Below, in pieces: positions 40,357-50,754 of a stretch of 64,000 nucleotides of DNA. The DNA lies in NCBI RefSeq assembly GCF_003324165.1, contig NW_025407844.1, positions 372,001-436,000 of the forward strand. Reading direction: 5' to 3'. Origin of the DNA: Naegleria lovaniensis (taxonomy: Eukaryota; Heterolobosea; Eutetramitea; Acrasida; Naegleriidae). The notes below the pieces were generated by a model. It ran no database searches, was not told the origin of the DNA, and saw nothing but the letters and a program-made list of their open reading frames with translations. The stretch's first letter is position 1. Each line of letters starts with the position of its first letter. Both the position numbers and the translations under genes were made by a program.

Positions 40357-43300
40357 TTACGTTTGATCATCAAAACTTTCATGACATGGATACTCGTCTT
40401 CATTGGGAAGAGTAGTAATAGATTTAAGTTGAATCGATGATACTTGGTTCAACACTTCGTCTGTTTCAACCATTTCATCATCATCGATCAAATTCTCTCG
40501 ATGAATTCGTCTTGACACATCTTGTATCAGTAACGGTATGGTACCATCCTCTTGAATCGACTGCGCCACTAGAGGTGCTTCATCTTCATAGTTTTGATCG
40601 TTTTTGGTTCCCAAATCCATGGATCGTGTGGAGGTACCAGTACTACTACTCAAAGCTGCTGCACTTGTTGTTGGTGTCGTCGATGAAAGTGTCAAAGCAG
40701 CAGCACCACCACTCGTACTTGAGGGAGTAATGATACCACTACTGCCACTACCACTACTAATGGATTTCGAGGTACCCGATTCAGAGAGTGGTAGTTGAAG
40801 TTGTCCATTGTGTTCATGCAAATTGGCATCATTAATTGTTGTTACTTGTGAATTGTGAGAGGTGGTGGTTGGCATCGTACCATCGTTGGATGCAACATTC
40901 GGAGAATGAGAGCTTGTAACCTGACAAGCTTCACTCAACTCTTTTCTTCTTGATGATGAAGGTTGACTCGAGGGTCTTGGAGATGTTTTCACAACGACCA
41001 CTGGATGAATGTGTTGAGACAAAGTTCCATCCAAAGTTGTTTGTTTCATGACTTCAAGAATTTCATCCAATCGTAACATTTGACCATTCTTACACATTTC
41101 TTGCATACTTTTGTAATTAAATTCAGTTTGTTCTCGAATGTATTTGGAATCTTCAGGTTTAAAATCAAATAATAGAGAAAAGAGAGGCATGACAATGAAT
41201 TCCATAAATCCAGTTTGACATTTTGGAACATTTTGATTATTTCTATCCATAAATGGTGAAATATCAATGTTCAATTCTCGTTCTCGATCACCTTGATTAT
41301 AAAATTCATTCATAATTCGATCTAACCATTGTCCATACACTGGAAATCGCTTGGTTGGATTACTCACATCTGCACATTTGATCAATACTTTGAGTAATGC
41401 TAATAAACATTCTTTCCTTTCAATGGTGAATTTTTCATGATTGAATATATCATTGGATTTCATTTGACCAACGATTAAAAAGTGTTGACTAATATCAGTT
41501 GCAAGTATCATTTCAACAATTAATTCTCTGAGATATTCAAATTGATGATTATTCATATTTACAAATAAATTTGTTTCTTCTTTGGATAATATTTTAAAGA
41601 GAGAGTAGCAGTGAAAGTTTTCTAAAATGGATCGATCATTAAACATGATTGCTCTTTCACTTCTTGTTTTCTTTTCAAATAAATTGGTCACTCCAGGATG
41701 ACAGACATCATGAGCTAAACATGCAACCAGTAATGCTAGAATATCTAATGGATTTAAATGAAAATAGAGTTGAGAGGTGGTGTTTGTAGTAGATTGGATA
41801 CTCTGTAAGATATTTTGAGAAGTGTTTGAAGATGGAGTTGGTGGTACTTGTTGTTGAGATTGACCCACTTCTACAGATTTCTCAGCAAATAAACTGTGGT
41901 AAAGACTAAACGCAGATTGAACAACATCTGTGGCATGACAATTGTTGTGGTAAGGATTATTCCTATATTGGGATTCAACATCTTTGAGAAAAGCCTTAAT
42001 CGTTTTGACTGGAATATTTAAATTATTGGCCAAGTCATAGGTTTGAAATAAATATAAACATAAATAATACAGTGGTTCTCCTTTTGCAATCTTTTCAAAT
42101 TTAAAAACATCAAAACTGTAATAACTCAAAGCATGTACTTTCAAATATTCTAAAATATCAAAAGGTAGTTCAATTAAATCTTCTTTTTGAGTAGTAACAG
42201 AAGATAAATCCAATGAAATACTTAAATTGGATTTCCTAGTTGCAACTGATCCCATTTCTCTCAATCGATTTGTAAATACAATTGCTTTTGTAAATGCTTT
42301 GACTTTCTTCTTCCAAGAGTAATCTGAAGAATCTTCAAGGAGTGTGGTTCCTTTCAACACTTCATCGGAAAGCCATTTTCTAGTTTCTTGATCATCACTC
42401 ACAATCAAATCCTTTACACTCTCTCTCACATTCATGGAATGCACAGAAGCCTTACTGACCAATACTTCTGCTAATGAATCAGTGGTTGGTCGATTCATCG
42501 ATTCGGTTAAGAGAGATTCAAGTCGAGCAATGAGATTTCTCACTTCTTCATTTTGATGATTTCTCAATTCGTTCACCAATTCTGATATTTGAGCATGATG
42601 TGATACTCCTGTACGAGGAGTGGATGCAGGAGAGGAATGAAGAGATCCAGGTGCAGACATGACATTGACTAAATCAAGAGATAATCGAGTAGGATCCTTG
42701 GAATGGATGGCAACGGTATGAGCTTTTTCATCATTGATGGATTTGGTACTCGTTTGTTTTTTAAAGTCATGAAGAAGTGTGAGACTTTCTTGTCTCTTTG
42801 TTTCCACATGTTTAGCACTTGATTGTTTCTTCATCATCATTTTTGAATGTTTAGTAATGAGCATGAACACATCTCGAATATTCACATCGACATTGTAGTA
42901 GAGAGGATACAATGGAATACTAATGGTCACTTGGGAATGTGAAGATGAAATGTCAGGTAATAATCGTTTGCTTAGAAGAATTGTATCTCGTTCTTGTGGC
43001 TCAAAGAATAAATCCATCGTTCTTATACAATGTTGAACACTATTAAGGTACAAGACATAGAAATGAACCGATTCGGAAGGCTCACCAGAGAATAATGAGT
43101 TCTTGTCTCGAATGACACTTTCAATATCTCGAATGTGGTAGTATAACTTGTCCATTCCATCCGTTAATATATACACTAGAATGTTTTTGTCTAGATTTGG
43201 ATAGACACAAATGAGATATTCTCGATCGAGTACTTGTTGAGTATTGAAGGCGATCATATCGTTCATATTATTTTGAGCAAGGGCTTTCAATAACACATGT

Positions 43301-43554
43301 TGAGATTCAAGAGTATCTTTGGGTGTTCTTTCTAGTGAAACGTATCGGAGGGATTTTCCTTTTGGAATATTGACAATGGTAGAGTCTTCATTCGAGAGAG
43401 TGGAATTATGAGTTTGGCTCGTAGGATCGTTATTTTGAGCTGCTTGTTGAAACTTGCTCGGTTTTAAAGCCATCGGAGTGGAAACATTATCCTCTTCATG
43501 TAATGATCTTTTTTCAACATTGTGGGTGGTAGCACAACCTGCCGTGTTTCCCAT
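40357..43554 (-). CDS. 3',5'-cyclic nucleotide phosphodiesterase (class I PDE)
   Basis: A single exon of 1065 residues. The catalytic HD domain lies at about 500-840: NPYHNNCHATDVVQSAF (about 535), LACLAHDVCHPGVTN (about 614), ENFHC, and KCADVSNPTKR followed by EFYNQGDRE. These place the metal-binding His and Asp residues and part of the purine pocket. The enzyme breaks down cAMP or cGMP and would oppose the PKA whose gene is 11 kb away. In most PDEs the second motif is HDxDHPG; here it is HDVCHPG. The N-terminal 480 residues lack GAF or transmembrane domains I can recognise, but include a regular beta/alpha region (LICVYPNLDKNILVYILTDG). The C-terminal 200 residues are Ser/Thr/Gly-rich and disordered. 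Confidence 0.92.
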   Translation of the reverse strand: MGNTAGCATTHNVEKRSLHEEDNVSTPMALKPSKFQQAAQNNDPTSQTHNSTLSNEDSTIVNIPKGKSLRYVSLERTPKDTLESQHVLLKALAQNNMNDMIAFNTQQVLDREYLICVYPNLDKNILVYILTDGMDKLYYHIRDIESVIRDKNSLFSGEPSESVHFYVLYLNSVQHCIRTMDLFFEPQERDTILLSKRLLPDISSSHSQVTISIPLYPLYYNVDVNIRDVFMLITKHSKMMMKKQSSAKHVETKRQESLTLLHDFKKQTSTKSINDEKAHTVAIHSKDPTRLSLDLVNVMSAPGSLHSSPASTPRTGVSHHAQISELVNELRNHQNEEVRNLIARLESLLTESMNRPTTDSLAEVLVSKASVHSMNVRESVKDLIVSDDQETRKWLSDEVLKGTTLLEDSSDYSWKKKVKAFTKAIVFTNRLREMGSVATRKSNLSISLDLSSVTTQKEDLIELPFDILEYLKVHALSYYSFDVFKFEKIAKGEPLYYLCLYLFQTYDLANNLNIPVKTIKAFLKDVESQYRNNPYHNNCHATDVVQSAFSLYHSLFAEKSVEVGQSQQQVPPTPSSNTSQNILQSIQSTTNTTSQLYFHLNPLDILALLVACLAHDVCHPGVTNLFEKKTRSERAIMFNDRSILENFHCYSLFKILSKEETNLFVNMNNHQFEYLRELIVEMILATDISQHFLIVGQMKSNDIFNHEKFTIERKECLLALLKVLIKCADVSNPTKRFPVYGQWLDRIMNEFYNQGDRERELNIDISPFMDRNNQNVPKCQTGFMEFIVMPLFSLLFDFKPEDSKYIREQTEFNYKSMQEMCKNGQMLRLDEILEVMKQTTLDGTLSQHIHPVVVVKTSPRPSSQPSSSRRKELSEACQVTSSHSPNVASNDGTMPTTTSHNSQVTTINDANLHEHNGQLQLPLSESGTSKSISSGSGSSGIITPSSTSGGAAALTLSSTTPTTSAAALSSSTGTSTRSMDLGTKNDQNYEDEAPLVAQSIQEDGTIPLLIQDVSRRIHRENLIDDDEMVETDEVLNQVSSIQLKSITTLPNEDEYPCHESFDDQT

Positions 43555-43604
43555 CTTGCGGTTTCAAGGGGGTCGAGAACGGTTACTTTTTTTTTCGAAA
43601 TGTA

Positions 43605-43638
43605 AGGGCGAAAGAATCGTAAAGAAACTGGGCGGGAT
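43605..43638. promoter_or_regulatory. E2F-like GC-core motifs upstream of the PDE gene
   Basis: AGGGCGAAAG (43605-43614) and TGGGCGGGAT (43629-43638) lie 50-85 bp upstream of the PDE ATG in otherwise AT-rich DNA. Both resemble E2F/DP core sites. No experimental support is available here. Confidence 0.35.
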
Positions 43639-43810
43639 AACTGATTCGCAGCCAAACTCGTTCAAGCACCAATTTGTGCATTACTTTAAAAAACACAGAA
43701 GACATGATGATTTATGAAATTCAAATTGGTGTTCTCGGATATCCATTTAATATATAATGATGACCACCACCACGAAACGCAATACAACACAACACACTCC
43801 TCCACCTCTA

Positions 43811-44404
43811 TCATACATGATATGGACAATAAAACATTTTAATCTTCTCTCCAACATGTTTCGTCACAACAAAAATCAAATCATCCTTTTCAGGTGGAAT
43901 GTGTTGTTTCAAATCTTCTTCACGATGAGAACTTGAACTTGTTGTATTGGTCAAGAAGGACACATCACCATTCCAAAAATGTTCTGAATGCATTCTCAAT
44001 TCTTCAACCATAAAGGTTTGACTTGAAACAGAATTATTAAAATCAACTAAATTAATACCCAAGATGTGCATGGGATTGGATTTGTGAAATCTTTCTTCAA
44101 TATGAAACCATGTGAATGGATGAAAAGGTAGAATTTCATCGTATTGTTGTTCATAATCATGACCTTCATTTTCTTTATAAAAGATGGAAATGTAGAAGGG
44201 TGTATTTGAATAATTGAAAAGATAGAGTGAGGAAATGTGTTGTGGTTTTGATTCTTGTTGTTGAACATTCGTAGTAGTTGTTGTTGAAGAAGAAGGCTCA
44301 CTTTGCCACTCTTCAGGAGCTTCCACGGGAGAGGACGACGATTTCTTTAAATATTCTTCTTCTTCTACGAGGAAGAGTTTGCTTTGTGTGGAAGAGGTTG
44401 ACAT
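43811..44404 (-). CDS. Hypothetical protein, 197 residues
   Basis: A single exon. A Ser/Thr/Gln-rich N-terminus of about 55 residues precedes a region of normal composition. The pattern SLYLFNYSNTPFYISIFY, EILPFHPFTWFHIEE and MHILGINLVDF looks like paired beta strands. The end, DLIFVVTKHVGEKIKMFYCPY, is again strand-like. There is no signal peptide or membrane segment. I do not recognise a family; a small beta-sandwich (C2-like or similar) is a guess. It lies upstream of and on the same strand as the PDE gene. Confidence 0.6.
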   Translation of the reverse strand: MSTSSTQSKLFLVEEEEYLKKSSSSPVEAPEEWQSEPSSSTTTTTNVQQQESKPQHISSLYLFNYSNTPFYISIFYKENEGHDYEQQYDEILPFHPFTWFHIEERFHKSNPMHILGINLVDFNNSVSSQTFMVEELRMHSEHFWNGDVSFLTNTTSSSSHREEDLKQHIPPEKDDLIFVVTKHVGEKIKMFYCPYHV

Positions 44405-45816
44405 TGGAAAGAATACGTTTGTTTTTTGTGGTTAAAAAATTCAAAGATTTAAACACACCAATTTAGTATTAATCAAATAATTTCCTTTTAAATAAATTGG
44501 ACATGTTGAGAAAAAAGACAAAATATTGAATCAGATGAATGGCTTGACACGCCAGAGATGAAATATTTCTCAAACATATTGAAGTGGCTCTGTGAGAGTG
44601 CTCAATTGATTCTTTCTAACCAGAACAAATGGTTGACATGCTTGCACAATAAGAATGCGATCAACGAAGAACAGGCTAAAAGCAAATATTACACGAGCTA
44701 GCTAAAGTACATCGTTTAGTTACATTCAAGGTATGCATGATTATGCAAAGTCGAACTATACAACAACCTTTGGTATGGATACTCAAGTAAAGCATTGTTT
44801 CTTGAATGTTTGATCAGTTCTTAAGAAAAAGTTAAAAGGCGCGAAAGGAGTGACGCAGTTAACGGGTTTCTATTTGCACTAAAAGTTGTCGGTATAGTCA
44901 TCAAGAACGCTATTAGTAATGCTTTGAATGCTAATTTATGCCAATTACACCTTTCTTTCAATAGGCAATTTTAACATATTGATAATATGAACTTGAACTG
45001 TTATAAACATTGCACGGGAATGTTATTTCTCCTTACATTGGAACCAAATAGTACTAGAAATTTACAGTCCTTTATAATCGACAAGAACGATAACTGTGTA
45101 TAATCGAAATGTTTTCACTTTCAACGCTCTTAGCGGTTTGTTTTCAAAAAGATCTAACAACATGTTAGTATATGTTACCGTAACATTAATGCCAATGGAT
45201 CTTGAGTTGTCTAATGTACAAAGGTAAATGTCGGTAGTTGTTCCACTGCTATGTTCTTTCAAAATTTATAACACTGGGTTAGCAATTGCCTCTTGATGGT
45301 GTACTGTTGTATTTATTCAGAATAATAGCATTTGATGAAAAATAAGGAACACGGTTTAGTAACAATTTATTGAGAACCTTTTTGAAAAATTGTGGTGAAT
45401 TGCAGATAAGAATATTCTTCATTTGTTTCTAAAGGGTAGTTCCAGTTTCTTCTCATAACTAGTATTCACCCAGTTTGAAAAATCACTATTCAAGTCAATT
45501 ACAAATAAGCCAAGTTAATACACAAAGTGTAATGGGAGGGAAGCGAGCGTTGTTGGGAAGCTGCATATAATGAAATGGTATTAGTTTGCTATTTGGAGAG
45601 CTGTTTTGGTTGTGGATTTGTTGACATTTTGAAAAAATGGCGTTGAAAATCGCTTCCATCGGTGTTCATTGTCTTCTGAAATAATAGTTTTCGGAGATGA
45701 AATGCAGGCTAGTGAAGAAAAAAATGACTGATGAATCAAACACCCTCCCGTCCAGTCTAAACAATCAATTTTTTATTGGTAGGTGTTAAAGAGACGAGAG
45801 AGCTTGAATTCCATTG
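44405..45816. other. Gene-poor stretch between divergent genes
   Basis: This is the longest stretch without a supportable gene. No frame exceeds about 70 codons. The trinucleotide repeats common in local coding DNA are absent. I found no tRNA box pattern, tandem repeat or terminal inverted repeat. A short frame, ATG at 45638, codes only 15 residues. It could be a large divergent promoter, a non-coding RNA locus or a fully decayed gene. Confidence 0.4.
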
Positions 45817-47646
45817 ATGTATTTCGGAACACTCTATAATATCAAAGCTGTTCACTGTGGTGCTGGTTATCATTCTCATGCAAATACTAAAACCTATGAA
45901 AATATAATGAAACAAGCACTCGTACAAACAAGAAATCAATTCTTTCAAAATGTATGCATTGTTTTTTTATTCTCTATTCAAATATGAATTGATCATGAAT
46001 TTTGAAAAATTATATGAATGGATAATTGAATAATATTTGAATTCAAAATGATCAAAACATGATATGGTAAATTCAATATGAAAACATAGTCCTCCTCTTC
46101 CTCCAATCCTTCTTCTAAAACAACATCGAGTAATCATGAATTCAACTCTACAATGGATCTCAATCAACAAATCAATGATTGTCTCTCTGCATGTTCCTAT
46201 TGTATTTCCATTTTAGAAAATTCACCCTTCACGAATGCTGGATTTGGAAGTAATTTAAATAGAAATGGAACTGTTGAATGTGATGCATGTTTATGTTATT
46301 CTCATTATTATTTAAACAACACTCATTCTCCAACAATGGTAAATTTACACTGTTACTACTCTCAATTACATGCTTCATGTGGTGCCATTTATGGTGTTTA
46401 TAATCCTATTTTAATGTGTCATACTCTCATTCAAGATATTTTAATGAATTCGAGTGGAATTTATACTCCTCATAGTCAGTTAGTGAAACCATTGTTTTTA
46501 AGTGGAAGAGGAGCATTGGAATATATTCAATTTAATAATAACAAGAGAAGAACAAATGAGAGTAGTCTATTGATGAAGAGTAGTCATCCAAGTAGTAGTA
46601 GTGGTAGTAGTAGTAGTAATAATCCAAGTAGTAGTAGTAATAATCCAACCATACTTGATGATCATAAGGTTTATGATAAGGAGAATCATTCATTGTTTAA
46701 TAACAATAATAACATGTTGAATCGTTTGATTTATTGTCAAGATGACAATTTATTGAATGAATACATGGTCACTGAAAAATCTAAAATTGAATTTAACAAG
46801 TATAAGCATGTGTTAATGAATAATCCTAATCATACATTTAGTGGTAGTGGTAGTAATAGTACTGCTAGTAGTAGTAGTGGTAGTAACACTATTAACCAAT
46901 ATGATGAAAATAACAATGCAACAACAACAACATGGATGAATCACGGTTTAGTGATCTCGAACCATTCTCCCATCCATTCATCCTCCTCCACAAGTATGAA
47001 CACCAATACTTCTCAATTCTATGACACTGTGGGTGCCATTGTTTATTCGAATGGTATTCTATGTAGTGGAGTGAGTAGTGGTGGAATTTTATTGAAATAT
47101 CCTGGAAGAATTGGTGAAGCAGCTATTTATGGAAGTGGATGTTCCTCAGAGATGTATCATCATCATTCAAAGAATATTTATGGTGGTGGTGGTGGAATGA
47201 GTGATGAAAGTGATAGTGATCACGAAAATGATAGTGAACATGAAAGTGAACATGGTGAAAATAATCACACTCTCTCAACAACAACACTTCAATGTGCTCA
47301 TAACTTTTCAGGAATTGGTGAAGATATCATGTTCAATCAAATGTCAAATCATTTAAATCTTGAATTATTTCATTTGAATCATACCATGGAACAAGCATTG
47401 AATTCTTTATTTCATTCATGTCCCAAATTAATGAATCCAAGAAAAATTGGATGTATGTCTTGTTTGGTGTATCATGATGATGACGAGACATCTGATCATT
47501 CATCCTTTTTAGAATTTGGATATGCCTTTAGTACAGAGAGTATGGGAATTGGATTTACTCATTCGAATACTAATCAATGCCATGTTGAAATTAAAAGAAG
47601 AAGAGGAGGAGATGAAAATGTTTCTGTCATGCCAATAAAATTATAA
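45817..47646 (+). CDS. TASP1: Taspase-1 (threonine aspartase 1)
   Basis: Exon 1, 45817-45951, codes KAVHCGAGYHSHANTKTYE. Exon 2 is 46090-47646. The intron (GTATGC...ATAG, 138 bp) is phase 0, and the total is 563 residues. Motifs of the type 2 asparaginase fold match taspase: HxGAGYH, ENSPFTNAGFGSNLN..G..ECDA, and the autocleavage site YDTVGAIVYS. Next come CSGVSSGGILLKYPGRIGEAAIYGSGC and SGIGEDI. Thr358 would be the N-terminal nucleophile after self-cleavage at Asp357-Thr358. Taspase cuts nuclear regulators such as MLL and TFIIA in animals. The proenzyme alpha part carries an added Ser/Asn-rich loop of some 150 residues just before the cleavage site (human Thr234). A His/Asp/Glu-rich insert follows GSGCSSE. 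Confidence 0.88.
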
Positions 47647-47680
47647 ATGACAAGTTCAATGATCACTTGATGTCCATTCC

Positions 47681-47780
47681 ATTCAATAATAAATGATAGT
47701 GTGAATGATATTGTTCTATAGACCCATACAATGATATTCATGATTTCATTCAATAATAGTGTGAATGATATTATTCTATA
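47681..47780 (+). repeat. Direct repeat in the taspase 3' flank
   Basis: A segment at 47681-47720 (ATTCAATAATA...GTGTGAATGATATT, then TTCTATA) recurs at 47748-47780 with a 7-base deletion and one change. Confidence 0.75.
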
Positions 47781-47835
47781 ATACAATTTAGATCCATACT
47801 TCCTTTCACTCCTCTCTCTTATATTCTCAAAATGA

Positions 47836-48426
47836 TTATTTTTGTCTTTTTAAATGTTCATGATATTGTGCTTTTGTAATGGGCAATCCTAAAATAACAA
47901 AATCATCAAAATTGTCATTTACATGTATTTTTGTATTTAACTCTTCATTCATATATTTAAATAATCGATTCATTGCATACGGATAGACTCCACCGCATAT
48001 ACCAGCCATACAGACATTAATAATTGCTAAAATAGGAATGGTCATAAAATATCTGCATCGGTAATTGGTTGTGATTGGTCTGATGAATCTACGACCTAAC
48101 CGATTCACTGGATTGTAAAGTAAATAACTTGACGATGCACCACCAATCATAGAACCAATTGCAGTGAAATACTCAACGGATGGATTTCCTAATTTTATCA
48201 ACAAATTTTCATCTTTAGAATTATTGTTCATTTGATTTTGAAGGGCTTGTTGTGGAAAGAGTTGTTTCACTTTGGATTCAAGAGTTTCCAATTCCATTAC
48301 TTGTTTTGTGAGAAGATCAATGTGTTGTTGATAACGAGTATTCTTCTTTTCCTCTGTTGTGGGAGAGGGTGGAGATGAAGAAGTGGATGAAGAAGTGGAT
48401 GAAGAAGTGGATGAAGAAGTGGACAT
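47836..48426 (-). CDS. Small membrane protein with SSST-repeat leader, unknown
   Basis: A single exon of 196 residues. The leader is a run of SST/SSST repeats, then a short coiled coil (HIDLLTKQVMELETLESKVKQLF). Two hydrophobic segments follow: VEYFTAIGSMIGGASSSYLLY and FMTIPILAIINVCMAGICGGVYPYAM. Between them is a basic loop (RLGRRFIRPITTNYRCR). The C-terminal 45 residues are hydrophilic. I do not recognise it. The basic loop between two Gly-rich segments would suit a small organelle inner-membrane protein, but that is only a guess. It converges with taspase across 189 bp. Confidence 0.65.
   Translation of the reverse strand: MSTSSSTSSSTSSSTSSSPPSPTTEEKKNTRYQQHIDLLTKQVMELETLESKVKQLFPQQALQNQMNNNSKDENLLIKLGNPSVEYFTAIGSMIGGASSSYLLYNPVNRLGRRFIRPITTNYRCRYFMTIPILAIINVCMAGICGGVYPYAMNRLFKYMNEELNTKIHVNDNFDDFVILGLPITKAQYHEHLKRQK
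48374..48421. repeat. Four perfect 12-bp tandem repeats
   Basis: The unit GATGAAGAAGTG is repeated four times at the 5' end of the small membrane protein gene and codes a Ser/Thr run. Length change would be in frame. Confidence 0.9.
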
Positions 48427-48561
48427 TTTTTTTTAATTATGTTCATAACAATGGTTTGAATGAATAAAACATGAACATGTTATTTCTCATCATCAACTAT
48501 ATAGTCAACATCCTACAAATTCATCATCATCATTGAAAAGTTTATGATTCATTGAAAATAA

Positions 48562-50754
48562 TTAAATTTCCAAATCTACAGGTTCATTCGATAAAGATAA
48601 CATTCGATGTTTTTCATCCATTTCAACACCCAATGCAGTATCATTCTCAGCAGCACCACCCACACTTGAATCTTCATAGGTGGATACTGGTTCATACTTA
48701 TTCACACTTTTCAAATTGCTTCTTCTTCTTCTTCTCAAATAGACAATAAATACAATCACTACAATAAAGAATACAATGAGAATGAAACTATAAATGACAT
48801 AGAGGAATAGAGAAGAATTTTGAGAGACATTCCATAATGTCAAGTTATTGTTGGAAATTAATCCATTATTGTTGTTGTTGTGGTTACTACTACTACTACT
48901 ACCACTAGATTGAGTATTACTGGTACTAGTACTGCCACTACTACTTCCAGATTGAATGTTACTACTACTACTACCACTATTATTTTGAGTATTACTATTA
49001 GTGGTACTGCCACTATTACTACTTGCAGAATTCGTTGGAGTAGTATTACTCTTTACATTATTTTGAGTATTCTTTTGATGATTGGATGAAGTGTCACGAT
49101 TGGTTTCATCAATTTTTGGAGAAGTCTTAGAATCCTTCTTGGTTGAGTCATTGGATTCTGAAGAGGTAGTTGATGAGGATGAGGATGCATCATGCTTTTT
49201 GGAATCATTTTTCTTGTCCTTGTTTGAATTCTTCTTTGATTGGTTGTTTTTAAATGTCTCATCACTCTTTGAGAGTTTACTACTCGATGGTTTTTTCACT
49301 ACTGGAGTTGCAGTTGGTGTTGTTGCAATAGTTTTTGAGACTGTAGTTTTATCATGATTGATTGGTTTTTTCACTACTGCTGGAGTACTTGTTTTTTCAT
49401 TGCTATTCGTTCCAGTGATCTTGGTTGATGATTGTTGATCATTAGAGTGAGTTTTTGATGATGTTGGTTGTTGTTGTGGATTGATTTGAACATTGGATGT
49501 TGGTTGTTGTGGTTGTTGTGGTTGTGGATTGGATGTTGGTTGTTGTGGTTGTTGTGGATTGGTCTTTTCATTTGTGTTTGTGTCAGTCTTCTTGTCATGA
49601 ACATTACCATTTTCGATAGGAGATGCTTGTTGTGATGATTTGTGCTCTGTTGAATCTTTGGTTGTTGACTGTTGTTCAAATTTCTTTAATTTTGCCATCA
49701 ATTCAGCAATAAGAGCATCTTTTTGATTGTCATCCGAAGGGTTGAGAGGTTCAGTAGTAGTATCCTTATTATTGTTGTTGTTATTGTTGTCACTCTTTGA
49801 TGTCTGTTGTTGTTGTTGTGGATTGGTTGGAGTAGTTGTAGTAGAAGTAGAAGTTGTTGTTGTTGTTGTTGATGAACCAACATTTTGAGAAGATTTTTCA
49901 TTCTTATTTTCAGAATTATGAATGGCCAATTTTGTATCACTTTCAATAGAAGATCCTCCTTCAGGATTGGTGGTGGATTTGTCATTCTTGTTATTACTAC
50001 TACTGATACTACTACTACTAGTACTACTGGATGGAATGGATTTGGTAGATTCAAAAGAAGATGATTTTGAGTTGTTGTTCTTCTTCGATTCGGAATTTGT
50101 TTGTCGTTCCTGTTGTTGTTGTTGTTTCAAATATTGATCATCTAAATCCTTATAATGTTTAATGATGGATTGAAAAGGAGAGGAATTTTTGGTGGATGGT
50201 GCACCATCACCAACCGCACGACGATCATTGATGCTTGATTCGATCGAAGAATCGGATTGTGTCATGTATGTTGTAGGTATAGGTGCACCACCATCCTTCT
50301 TCTTGTCATCATTATTCGTTGTGGGATTATTATTATTTGTATTACTATTTGCAATACTATTTGTATTACTATTTGTATTACTACTCGTAGCACTAGTTGC
50401 AAGAAGAGTGTCTTTCATATAATTATTTTCTGGATTGAGTGAACCCGTAATTTGAATATTATCATCATCATCACTTGCTTCATAGAGATTGTCATGATGT
50501 GAAGAGGAATCTAACAATGCTGTGGATAATGTTGTTGGTTCATGATCAGAAGAATGAATGATCGTTATTGGATTGGAAAAGCTATGATTGTCATGAATCG
50601 CAGAGACGAATGACATACAATGATGCATCATCGTGATGAAGACGATCATGAATACGGTTAATACAAACAAGTTGTCGTTGCTTGAATGGCAATGACCACG
50701 ACCACGACGACGACGACCATATAACCAGTGGTTGTATTTCGGAGGAGTGGTCAT
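48562..50754 (-). CDS. Mucin-like type I membrane protein, unknown
   Basis: A single exon of 730 residues. A basic start (YGRRRRGRGH) precedes a hydrophobic segment, NLFVLTVFMIVFITMMHH at about 29-46, which could be a signal peptide or anchor. About 560 residues of Ser, Thr, Asn, Gln and Lys follow, with many NNN and STT runs. They would be an extended, heavily glycosylated ectodomain. A strong transmembrane segment (SLFLYVIYSFILIVFFIVVIVFIVYL) near residue 640-665 is followed by RRRRR. The 60-residue cytosolic tail has normal composition (SVNKYEPVSTYEDSSVGG...). A tail with two Tyr in E/D contexts suggests a signalling or sorting role, which is inference. No family recognised. Confidence 0.7.
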   Translation of the reverse strand: MTTPPKYNHWLYGRRRRGRGHCHSSNDNLFVLTVFMIVFITMMHHCMSFVSAIHDNHSFSNPITIIHSSDHEPTTLSTALLDSSSHHDNLYEASDDDDNIQITGSLNPENNYMKDTLLATSATSSNTNSNTNSIANSNTNNNNPTTNNDDKKKDGGAPIPTTYMTQSDSSIESSINDRRAVGDGAPSTKNSSPFQSIIKHYKDLDDQYLKQQQQQERQTNSESKKNNNSKSSSFESTKSIPSSSTSSSSISSSNNKNDKSTTNPEGGSSIESDTKLAIHNSENKNEKSSQNVGSSTTTTTTSTSTTTTPTNPQQQQQTSKSDNNNNNNNKDTTTEPLNPSDDNQKDALIAELMAKLKKFEQQSTTKDSTEHKSSQQASPIENGNVHDKKTDTNTNEKTNPQQPQQPTSNPQPQQPQQPTSNVQINPQQQPTSSKTHSNDQQSSTKITGTNSNEKTSTPAVVKKPINHDKTTVSKTIATTPTATPVVKKPSSSKLSKSDETFKNNQSKKNSNKDKKNDSKKHDASSSSSTTSSESNDSTKKDSKTSPKIDETNRDTSSNHQKNTQNNVKSNTTPTNSASSNSGSTTNSNTQNNSGSSSSNIQSGSSSGSTSTSNTQSSGSSSSSNHNNNNNGLISNNNLTLWNVSQNSSLFLYVIYSFILIVFFIVVIVFIVYLRRRRRSNLKSVNKYEPVSTYEDSSVGGAAENDTALGVEMDEKHRMLSLSNEPVDLEI

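Noticed and set aside
48374-48421. Regular short repeats as a CRISPR-like array
   Set aside because: The units are directly adjacent 12-mers without spacers, inside a coding region, and code Ser/Thr repeats.
49082-50422. Plus-strand frames opposite the mucin-like gene
   Set aside because: Produced by reading repeats in the opposite strand (Val/Leu/Thr runs). The minus-strand frame has a leader, a transmembrane segment and a sensible tail.
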